Part shown: positions 1 through 5,891 of the stretch, piece by piece
How positions within the stretch are numbered: the first letter of the stretch is position 1
Layout: each line of letters starts with the position of its first letter
Assembly (NCBI GenBank): GCA_050116415.1
Contig: JASFOS010000108.1
Location: 1 to 7,213 of the forward strand
Reading direction: 5' to 3'
Source: JARRJY01 sp050116415
GTDB lineage: Bacteria; Pseudomonadota; Gammaproteobacteria; UBA6429; Thiohalophilaceae
DNA: 7,213 nt
Made by a program: the position numbers and the translations under genes
The notes under the pieces: model-generated
The model's input: the letters and a program-made list of their open reading frames with translations, nothing else
Told to the model about the DNA's origin: nothing
The model's database searches: none

Positions 1-2220
1 CTGTTGGGACATTGGGGTGCAAGTCCGGGACTCGCCTTCATGTACACCCATTTAAATCGGCTTATTATGCGCCATGAACTGGATGCGATTTTCCTAGCCG
101 GTCCCGGGCATGGCGCACCGGGTGTGCTGGCACCCGTCTACCTGGAAGGAACCTATTCCGAAGTTTATCCGGACAAGAGCGAGGACGAGGATGGCATGCG
201 CCGCTTCTTCAAGCAGTTTTCCTTCCCTGGTGGCATTGGTAGCCACTGCACGCCGGAAACACCTGGCTCGATCCACGAGGGTGGTGAATTGGGCTACAGC
301 TTATCGCATGCCTTCGGCGCAGCATTCGACAATCCGGAGCTGCTGGTAGCTGTTGCGGTGGGGGATGGCGAGGCAGAGACCGGACCACTGGCCACTGCCT
401 GGCATTCTAACAAATACCTCAATCCGATCCGGGATGGTGCGGTGCTGCCGATCCTTCACCTGAATGGTTACAAGATTAATAATCCGACTTTATTGGCTCG
501 AATCAGCCAGGCGGAACTGGAACAATTGCTGCGTGGTTACGGCTGGACGCCACACTTCGTCGAGGGCGACGAACCGATGGCCATGCACCGTTTAATGGCT
601 GTCACCCTGGAACAGTGCTTGTCCGAAATTCAGAACATACAGCAGTCTGCCCGTGAAAGCGGCCAGGCAACTCGCGCTCGTTGGCCGATGATTGTGTTGC
701 GCAGTCCCAAGGGCTGGACCGGACCGAAGGAGGTTGATGGTAAGAAAGTTGAGGGATTTTGGCGCTCTCATCAGGTGCCTTTGTCTGGCCTGCACAACAA
801 CCCGGCACATCTTTCTCAATTGGAGGCCTGGCTGAAGAGCTACCGGCCCGATGAGTTGTTCGATGAGACGGGCCGGTTACGTCCGAAGCTCAAGGCACTG
901 GCGCCACAGGGATCCCGCCGCATGAGTGCAAACCCGCACACCAATGGCGGCCTGCTACGCCGGCCACTACGACTGCCGGACTTCCGAGAGTATGCGCAGG
1001 TGGTGGACGCACCGGCGCAGGAAGAAGCATATAACACCAAGCCGTTAGGGCAGTTTCTGCGTGATGTTATGGCGCGAAACATGGATAACTTCCGCGTATT
1101 CGGCCCGGACGAGAATACTTCCAACAAGCTGGACGACATCTATGCGGTCAGCAAAAAGCTGTGGCTGGCCGACTACCTGGCAGAGGATGCCGACGGCGGC
1201 GAACTGTCCCCCGAGGGGCGGGTGCTGGAGATGCTGTCGGAACATACCCTGGAAGGCTGGTACGAGGGCTATGTCCTTACCGGCCGGCACGGTTTCTTCT
1301 CCACCTACGAGGCTTTCGTCCATGTCATCGATTCGATGTACAACCAGCACGCCAAGTGGCTGGCAATTTGTGAGGAGATCCCCTGGCGTGCGCCGATTGC
1401 CTCGCTGAATATGTTGATTACCTCGACCGTATGGCGCCAGGACCACAATGGTTTTACTCACCAGGATCCCGGTTTTCTCGATGTAGTAGTAAACAAGAAC
1501 CCAGAGGTGACACGCATCTACCTGCCACCGGACGTTAATAGTCTATTGTCAATCACAGACCACTGTCTGCGCAGTCACAATGATATCAATGTCATTGTGG
1601 CCGACAAGCAGCTGCATCTACAGTACCTGGATATGGATACCGCCATCAAACACTGCACAAAGGGTATCGGCATCTGGGACTGGGCGAGTAACGACCAGGG
1701 AGGCGAGCCTGATGTAGTGATAGCCGGCTGCGGCGATATTCCCACTCAGGAGGCTTTGGCTGCTACAGCCTTGTTGCGAGAATATTTCCCTGATCTGAAG
1801 ATACGTTTCATTAATGTGGTCGATCTGTTCCGCATGCAGTGCGCCGGCGAACATCCGCACGGGCTATCCGATCGCGACTTCGACAGCCTGTTTACCATCG
1901 ACAAGCCGATTATTTTCAATTTTCACGGCTATCCCTGGCTAATCCATCGCCTGGCTTATCGACGCACCAATCATAGCAACCTGCATGTGCGCGGCTACAA
2001 GGAGAAAGGCAATATTAACACTCCGCTGGAACTGGCGATCAACAACGAAATTGATCGCTTTAGCCTGGCAATTGATGTCATCAATCGCGTGCCACGCCTG
2101 CAGGTTACAGGAGCTCATGTCAAGGAGAAGCTAAAGGATATGCAGATCGATTGTCGGCAATATGCGCATCGATATGGCATCGACAAGCCTGAGATTCGCG
2201 ATTGGCGTTGGCCAAACTAA
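1..2220 (+). CDS. xfp: Phosphoketolase (Xfp/Xpk family), 5'-truncated by window edge
   Basis: This is a thiamine-diphosphate phosphoketolase. The family cleaves xylulose 5-phosphate, and often fructose 6-phosphate, with phosphate to give acetyl phosphate plus glyceraldehyde 3-phosphate or erythrose 4-phosphate in the cytosol. The frame is open from base 1, and family members have about 60 residues before the GHWG motif, so the TTG at 4 is not the real start. Numbering from that TTG codon, visible motifs are GHWG (2-5), PGHG (34-37), ETPGSIHEGGELGY (85-98), the ThDP/metal motif GDGEAETGP (120-128) with LNGYKI (153-158), LSEH with the probable ThDP-activating Glu413, RQDHNGFTHQDPG (478-490) with both active-site histidines, and GDIPTQE (577-583). 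The 739 visible residues plus the missing part give about 790-800, normal for the family. No key residue is missing. GC is clearly higher than in the genes downstream. No acetate kinase gene is visible in this window. Family assignment is very secure; substrate preference cannot be read from sequence. Confidence 0.97.
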   Translation: MLGHWGASPGLAFMYTHLNRLIMRHELDAIFLAGPGHGAPGVLAPVYLEGTYSEVYPDKSEDEDGMRRFFKQFSFPGGIGSHCTPETPGSIHEGGELGYSLSHAFGAAFDNPELLVAVAVGDGEAETGPLATAWHSNKYLNPIRDGAVLPILHLNGYKINNPTLLARISQAELEQLLRGYGWTPHFVEGDEPMAMHRLMAVTLEQCLSEIQNIQQSARESGQATRARWPMIVLRSPKGWTGPKEVDGKKVEGFWRSHQVPLSGLHNNPAHLSQLEAWLKSYRPDELFDETGRLRPKLKALAPQGSRRMSANPHTNGGLLRRPLRLPDFREYAQVVDAPAQEEAYNTKPLGQFLRDVMARNMDNFRVFGPDENTSNKLDDIYAVSKKLWLADYLAEDADGGELSPEGRVLEMLSEHTLEGWYEGYVLTGRHGFFSTYEAFVHVIDSMYNQHAKWLAICEEIPWRAPIASLNMLITSTVWRQDHNGFTHQDPGFLDVVVNKNPEVTRIYLPPDVNSLLSITDHCLRSHNDINVIVADKQLHLQYLDMDTAIKHCTKGIGIWDWASNDQGGEPDVVIAGCGDIPTQEALAATALLREYFPDLKIRFINVVDLFRMQCAGEHPHGLSDRDFDSLFTIDKPIIFNFHGYPWLIHRLAYRRTNHSNLHVRGYKEKGNINTPLELAINNEIDRFSLAIDVINRVPRLQVTGAHVKEKLKDMQIDCRQYAHRYGIDKPEIRDWRWPN

Positions 2221-2231
2221 CTGAAATTGGG

Positions 2232-2256
2232 CGAGTAGTGTCATTGCTCGTTTATT
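2232..2256 (+). terminator. Weak candidate terminator after phosphoketolase
   Basis: An imperfect stem (CGAG at 2232-2235 with CTCG at 2247-2250, extended inward by A-T and G-T pairs) is followed by TTTATT. It starts 11 bp after the phosphoketolase stop codon, a sensible place for a terminator. The stem is short and partly wobble-paired, and the T-tract is interrupted, so this is only a candidate. A second weak AT-rich stem (2288-2294 with 2303-2309, followed by T's) lies further down. Confidence 0.25.
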
Positions 2257-2365
2257 GGCCGATTGATTGCCGATATTGTATTTAATTAGGTAATCGCTAC
2301 AAATTACTTTTAACAGTGATTTGGCAAGGTTTGTTGATATGAAATGATGGGTACTATCAGTAAGT

Positions 2366-2375
2366 TGTTATAACA
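2366..2375. promoter_or_regulatory. 10-bp palindrome with -10-like TATAAC before the beta-CASP RNase gene
   Basis: TGTTATAACA is a perfect 10-bp palindrome, 21 bp upstream of the ATG at 2397. It contains TATAAC (2369-2374), one base from the sigma-70 -10 consensus. No good -35 box sits at the expected 16-18 bp upstream. It may be a -10 element, a small operator, or chance in AT-rich DNA. Confidence 0.25.
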
Positions 2376-2382
2376 TAACTAT

Positions 2383-2387
2383 AGAGG
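2383..2387 (+). promoter_or_regulatory. Ribosome binding site for the beta-CASP RNase gene
   Basis: AGAGG lies 9 nt before the ATG at 2397, an acceptable Shine-Dalgarno spacing. It supports that ATG, which also begins the conserved N-terminal beta-strand (MAKLTFWGA). Confidence 0.6.
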
Positions 2388-2396
2388 TATTGGTTA

Positions 2397-3797
2397 ATGG
2401 CTAAACTCACATTCTGGGGCGCAACAGAAGGGGTGACAGGCTCGGCTTACCTTATTGAAACAGAACGTTCCACGATATTGATGGAGTGTGGTTTGATTCA
2501 GGGCAGCCGGAAAGATGAAGAAGCAAATGAAGAACCCTTTCCTTTTGACGTGCAAAATCTGGATGCTGTTGTTCTTTCACACGCGCATCTGGATCATACT
2601 GGACGTTTACCGAAACTGATCGCGGATGGATATACCGGTTCGGTTTATATGACCATCCCAACCTGTGAGTTATTGGAAATTATGCTCAAGGATGCGGCAT
2701 CCTTACAGGAACGTGATGCGGAATGGGAAAACAAACGTCTACGTCGGGCTGGTAAGCCAGAAATTGAACCGCTGTATACAATGGAGGATGTAGAGGCCGC
2801 GCTTGAACTTTGCGCGGGGCTTAATTATGGACATCGCCAGCAGGTAGCAGATGATATTGAAATTTGTTATCACGATGCAGGTCATATTCTAGGTTCGGCC
2901 ATTGTTGAGTTATTTATTACTGAACATAATGTAGAGAAAAAACTGGTGTTTTCAGGTGATCTTGGAAATAGTTGTGTGGCTTTATTGCGTGATCCCGAAG
3001 TTATTGAAAATGCCGATGTATTACTGCTGGAGTCAACCTATGGAAATCGTAATCATCGCCCGATGAATGAAACACTGCAAGAATTTGAAGACATTATTTT
3101 GCAAGCCTCGAAAAATGGCGGGAATATTTTGATACCAGCATTTGCGGTTGGCCGTACTCAGGAAATAATTTTTCATCTTGGCGAGCTATATCAAAAAGGT
3201 ATGCTTAAACATCAGGCTGTTTACCTGGATAGTCCGATGGCGATTGCAACGACGGAGGTTTATCATCGTTTTCAGAATATCTTCAACAGTGAAGATAAAG
3301 TTACCTTGCGTCATGCTGATTCAGGTAGTTTACATACCTTTTTACCTGTGCTGCGCTACTCGCGCACTACAGAGGAATCCATGGCGCTTAATCGTATTGA
3401 AGCCGGTGCAATTATCATTGCGGGCAGTGGCATGTGTAATGGCGGACGCATACGCCATCATCTGAAGCACAACGTGTGGCGAAAATCCGCACATGTTGTC
3501 ATCGTTGGCTATCAGGCGATGGGGACTCCGGGGCGCGCACTGGTAGATGGTGCTAAAACGTACCGCATGGGTGGCGATGATATTGCTGTTAATGCCACTA
3601 TTCATACATTAGGCGGTTTTTCTGCACATGCAGGTCAGTCGCAGTTGCTTGACTGGGTGAGTAACTTTAAGGATCCGCGACCAAGAGTATTTCTTATTCA
3701 CGGTGAACCGGAAGCGAAGACGACTTTACGTAAATGTCTTTCAGATGAAGGTTGGTCTACAAGTATTCCACGCCTTGGTGAATCTATTGAGCTATGA
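2397..3797 (+). CDS. Beta-CASP metallo-beta-lactamase ribonuclease (TTHA0252-like, COG1236)
   Basis: This is a predicted zinc-dependent RNA-processing nuclease of the metallo-beta-lactamase/beta-CASP superfamily, acting in the cytosol. The 466 residues match the roughly 430-470 usual for bacterial and archaeal members related to eukaryotic CPSF73/Ysh1. The lactamase part shows FWGATEGVTGS (6-16), the metal motif SHAHLDHTGR (61-70; His62, His64, Asp66, His67), DAGHILGS (160-167; His163) and FSGDLG (185-190; Asp188). The beta-CASP part shows LLLESTYGNR (209-218; motif A acid Glu212), IPAFAVGRTQE (246-256), GSGMCNGGRIRHHLKH (343-358) and the C-terminal GGFSAHAGQ (406-414; His411) followed by LIHGE (433-437). 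All metal ligands are present. The CPSF73-type motif B histidine is not seen at GTPGRA (376-381); from memory this also holds for Thermus TTHA0252. A charged helical stretch (about 97-140) lies between the first metal motifs. Family is secure; RNA substrate, and exo- versus endonuclease activity, are unknown. It is probably co-transcribed with the small gene 34 bp downstream. Confidence 0.93.
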   Translation: MAKLTFWGATEGVTGSAYLIETERSTILMECGLIQGSRKDEEANEEPFPFDVQNLDAVVLSHAHLDHTGRLPKLIADGYTGSVYMTIPTCELLEIMLKDAASLQERDAEWENKRLRRAGKPEIEPLYTMEDVEAALELCAGLNYGHRQQVADDIEICYHDAGHILGSAIVELFITEHNVEKKLVFSGDLGNSCVALLRDPEVIENADVLLLESTYGNRNHRPMNETLQEFEDIILQASKNGGNILIPAFAVGRTQEIIFHLGELYQKGMLKHQAVYLDSPMAIATTEVYHRFQNIFNSEDKVTLRHADSGSLHTFLPVLRYSRTTEESMALNRIEAGAIIIAGSGMCNGGRIRHHLKHNVWRKSAHVVIVGYQAMGTPGRALVDGAKTYRMGGDDIAVNATIHTLGGFSAHAGQSQLLDWVSNFKDPRPRVFLIHGEPEAKTTLRKCLSDEGWSTSIPRLGESIEL

Positions 3798-3820
3798 ATA
3801 ACGGTTTTTGATAATAGTGG

Positions 3821-3826
3821 GGTGGA
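3821..3826 (+). promoter_or_regulatory. Ribosome binding site choosing the ATG at 3832
   Basis: GGTGGA, inside the longer G-rich run GTGGGGTGGA, ends 5 nt before ATG 3832. The alternative in-frame TTG at 3808 has only TTTTT and ACGG in front of it. The ATG is therefore preferred. Confidence 0.55.
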
Positions 3827-3831
3827 AATTT

Positions 3832-4326
3832 ATGACTGATCCTGAGAACGCGGATAGTGTTTTTTCAACAGCTGAAGAAGATGCCGGGGCAGCCATACTA
3901 GTAGAAGATACTCCGCAGACGCGATCCGATTCTTATCGACTCGCCTATACTGATAGGGACTTTTTACTTTGCGATGAATTTCATCCAGTCCGTTTACGGC
4001 TGGAGCTCCTGAAACCTGAACTTATTATGAAGCTGGCCAACCCAGAAATAGAAAGTTTTTATTTTGAAAATTGTAAAATTCAGCTGGGATGTGTTCAAAC
4101 TGCCTATGATGACATTAAAGCCCGATTACTAAGTGCTGGTGCAGAATTACGTATTCCTATCCCGCAAATAATTGATGTTCTTGATCAGAATAGCCGGATT
4201 CGGCGTATGGCTCGTCAAATGTACAAGGGAATTCTCTATCTTGGCGAGATGTATTCACTTGCGCAAATGCAAACGTCTCAATCAATGTATACAAAAAGTA
4301 ATGATATTACCGTTGAAAGCCAGTAA
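3832..4326 (+). CDS. Small protein resembling the N-terminal part of LOG-like (TIGR00730) proteins, no catalytic core
   Basis: The product is a 164-residue soluble protein with no signal peptide or membrane segment. An in-frame TTG at 3808 would add 8 residues but lacks a ribosome binding site. Residues 1-33 are acidic and low in structure. Residues 34-66 (SYRLAYTDRDFLL, then PVRLRLELLKPELI) closely resemble, by memory of the family, the conserved segment before the Rossmann core of long proteobacterial TIGR00730/LOG-family proteins. There it is followed by a strand of the type TVVVFGSARI; here the corresponding place reads ESFYFENCKI (74-83). The family's nucleotide-binding and catalytic signatures (GGGPGIMEA and PGGxGTxxE types) are absent, and the DNA after the stop does not supply them. 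Residues 84-150 look mainly helical (RMARQMYKGILYLGEMYSLAQ). It may be a stand-alone domain, a decayed paralog, or an unrelated protein with a look-alike motif. Function is not assigned. It sits 34 bp after the RNase gene and is likely in the same transcript. Confidence 0.7.
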   Translation: MTDPENADSVFSTAEEDAGAAILVEDTPQTRSDSYRLAYTDRDFLLCDEFHPVRLRLELLKPELIMKLANPEIESFYFENCKIQLGCVQTAYDDIKARLLSAGAELRIPIPQIIDVLDQNSRIRRMARQMYKGILYLGEMYSLAQMQTSQSMYTKSNDITVESQ

Positions 4327-4494
4327 ATGTAATATAAATTTGTTATGCTTGATTTCATATCACAATAATTACTGAAAATTAGTTATAGAATGATACTGTG
4401 TATATAGTTATATGTAAAAGTGGAAAGCGAACTTTTTTAATTTCACTAAATGAAGTGATACATTTATTTTATATATACAGGAAAGTGTAGATAT
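4327..4494. other. AT-rich intergenic spacer with weak hairpins and a weak promoter candidate
   Basis: This 168-bp spacer has no convincing ORF. It contains a weak AT-rich stem (AAAAGT at 4416-4421 with ACTTTT at 4431-4436, then TT), which could be a poor terminator. A 5-bp stem (TCACT 4443-4447 / AGTGA 4454-4458) follows. AGTTATA occurs twice (4381-4387 and 4406-4412), 25 bp apart. A weak sigma-70-like pair, TTCACT (4442-4447) and TATTTT (4465-4470) with a 17-bp spacer, could drive the CorC-type pair. None of these is strong. Confidence 0.35.
4479..4485 (+). promoter_or_regulatory. Ribosome binding site for the first CorC-type gene
   Basis: AGGAAAG lies 9 nt before the ATG at 4495, supporting that start. 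A 24-residue polar N-terminal stretch then precedes the first membrane segment. Confidence 0.6.
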
Positions 4495-5856
4495 ATGGAC
4501 CCGATCCTGACAGAAATGCCTGCTTCACTATCGCTGGACCCACAGCGTTTGATGCAGCTTGATATTCTTGTTCGTATTATTCTTCAAATATTTTTGCTGT
4601 TTGCTTCGGCGTTCTTTTCGGGTTCTGAGACCGCGTTGTTTTCATTATCACGTCTTGAACTGCAAAAGCTCAGGCGTGAACGTCATCCAAGGTTTGATAC
4701 GTTGCAAACATTGCTGGAACGCCCACGCCAATTGATTATTTCAATTCTGTGTGGAAATGAAATTATCAACGTGGCAGCTGCCGCAAACATGACAGGTATC
4801 CTGGTGGCTCTTTATGGGTATGAAGCAGGTGCATTTCTTAATGTCATAGTAATGGTGCCATTATTATTGTTATTTGGTGAAGTCACACCTAAAACTATCG
4901 CGGTATCTGATCCAGTGAAAATAAGTACGCGTATCATCGCGGTTCCATTAATTATCTGGGTGAAACTCATAACCCCATTTCGCTGGCTTATTCGCCTGGT
5001 TTCTGATCGACTGACAACCTGGATTGTCGGGGAGGAAACTACCGCTGAGAATATTCTCCAGGTTGACGAATTCCGATCCTTGGTCGATGAAGTAGTCAAA
5101 GGTGGTGAATTGACGAGTAGTGAGCGGTCTCTTATCAATAACTTACTGGATGCCGGTACTACAGAGGTCATCGAGATAATGATCCCTCGGACACAAACCG
5201 CATTTATTGATGCAGCAACTCCCATTCCAAAAATTGTTAAGAAGGTACGTAAACTTCGCTATACGCGGTTACCGGTTTACAAGAAAAGCCGGGATAACCT
5301 GGTAGGTTTTATACATGCAGAGGATATTTTGAAGCATATTTTGGATGATTCTGATTTTAGTACCGTGAAACTGGAAGATATTCTGCATCCGCCTGTCATT
5401 GTTCCACCGACCAAGAAAATTGATGAGATGTTTAATTTTTTCCTGGATCACAAAGTGCAGGCAGCGGCGGTACTGAATGAGTTTGGCGGCATTGATGGCC
5501 TGGTTACCCTGAAGCGGGTACTTGGTTTTGTATTTGGAAAGATAACACCCGAGACAGAAATACAGGCTGACTACTCTGAGATCGGTGAAAATATTTATGA
5601 GATAGCGGGCAATATGAAATTAACCGAGTTCAATGACATCACAAATTTTGCTGTCAGTGATCCACGAATGACAACCATTGGTGGAGTCGTGTTGCGTGCA
5701 CTTGATCGCCTGCCAAATGAGGGTGATGAAGTCATTGTTGAGGGTGTGGTGCTGACAGTTATCGCGATGAAAGGACACCGTATTGCACGTTTACGGGTGA
5801 GCAAAGGGAGTCAACTGGAGGATGTGTCGACATCAGGAGACACATCTAATGATTAA
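4495..5856 (+). CDS. CNNM/CorC-family cation transporter, paralog 1 (DUF21-CBS-CBS-CorC_HlyC)
   Basis: This is a predicted inner-membrane protein of the CorC/HlyC ('hemolysin family') group, related to CNNM Mg2+ transporters. Its 453 residues have the full architecture. The DUF21 membrane domain (about 24-175) has helices near 24-46, 80-107, 113-137 and 142-168, with the ion-site motifs FFSGSETALFS (40-50), CGNEI (86-90) and FGEVTPK (127-133). A linker (about 190-226) follows, then CBS1 with MIPR (229-232), RLPVY (258-262) and GFIHAEDIL (271-279), CBS2 (about 296-345), and a C-terminal CorC_HlyC domain (about 358-436). The CBS2 end normally reads like TLEDLLEEIVGEI in this family; here it is TLKRVLGFVFGKI (338-350), so the acidic ED and EE pairs are gone. 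A paralog starts 35 bp downstream and is probably co-transcribed. Mg2+ export, Na+/Mg2+ exchange or cation sensing are possible. The older 'hemolysin' label is not supported by any toxin feature. Confidence 0.93.
   Translation: MDPILTEMPASLSLDPQRLMQLDILVRIILQIFLLFASAFFSGSETALFSLSRLELQKLRRERHPRFDTLQTLLERPRQLIISILCGNEIINVAAAANMTGILVALYGYEAGAFLNVIVMVPLLLLFGEVTPKTIAVSDPVKISTRIIAVPLIIWVKLITPFRWLIRLVSDRLTTWIVGEETTAENILQVDEFRSLVDEVVKGGELTSSERSLINNLLDAGTTEVIEIMIPRTQTAFIDAATPIPKIVKKVRKLRYTRLPVYKKSRDNLVGFIHAEDILKHILDDSDFSTVKLEDILHPPVIVPPTKKIDEMFNFFLDHKVQAAAVLNEFGGIDGLVTLKRVLGFVFGKITPETEIQADYSEIGENIYEIAGNMKLTEFNDITNFAVSDPRMTTIGGVVLRALDRLPNEGDEVIVEGVVLTVIAMKGHRIARLRVSKGSQLEDVSTSGDTSND
5821..5846 (+). other. 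Stem-loop at the 3' end of the first CorC-type gene
   Basis: GATGTGTC (5821-5828) pairs perfectly with GACACATC (5839-5846) around a 10-nt loop. It lies wholly within the last codons (443-451), which encode a low-complexity Ser/Thr/Asp tail with little structural constraint. No T-tract follows, so it is not an intrinsic terminator. It directly abuts the next stem-loop. Confidence 0.6.
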
Positions 5857-5870
5857 GATGCGAATCATTA
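5847..5870 (+). other. Stem-loop over the stop codon, contiguous with the previous one
   Basis: TAATGATT (5847-5854) pairs perfectly with AATCATTA (5863-5870) around an 8-nt loop that contains the last two bases of the TAA stop. The first stem ends at 5846 and this one begins at 5847, so the two could stack. The stem is AT-rich and weaker than the first. It ends 8 nt before the AGGA that precedes the next gene. Confidence 0.5.
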
Positions 5871-5877
5871 AAATGCC

Positions 5878-5881
5878 AGGA
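5878..5881 (+). promoter_or_regulatory. Ribosome binding site for the second CorC-type gene
   Basis: AGGA ends 10 nt before ATG 5892 and 7 nt before the in-frame TTG 5889. The spacing alone suits either codon. ATG is preferred as the far commoner start, and the choice changes only one residue. Confidence 0.45.
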
Positions 5882-5891
5882 TAATAGATTG

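Noticed and set aside
1045..1461. 138-residue open frame on the minus strand inside phosphoketolase
   Set aside because: It lies fully antisense within a strongly conserved coding region, in a GC-rich stretch where shadow frames are common. It has no recognisable domain.
2321..2337. Sigma-54-like promoter (TTGGCAAGG ... TTGA) before the RNase gene
   Set aside because: The GG element resembles a -24 box, but the distance to the TTG is one base too long and the -12 GC is replaced by GA. Sigma-54 spacing is strict, so this is not supported.
3808..3831. Eight-residue upstream extension of the small LOG-like protein from TTG 3808
   Set aside because: There is no Shine-Dalgarno sequence in front of the TTG, while GGTGGA is well placed for ATG 3832. 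The extension would also translate through the ribosome binding site.
4812..5225. 137-residue open frame on the minus strand inside the first CorC-type gene
   Set aside because: It is fully antisense to a secure membrane-domain coding region. Its composition looks like a reverse-complement shadow and no family is recognised.
5889..5891. TTG start for the second CorC-type gene
   Set aside because: ATG follows immediately at 5892 and is the usual choice. The TTG would add only one residue, and the ribosome binding site spacing does not exclude either.
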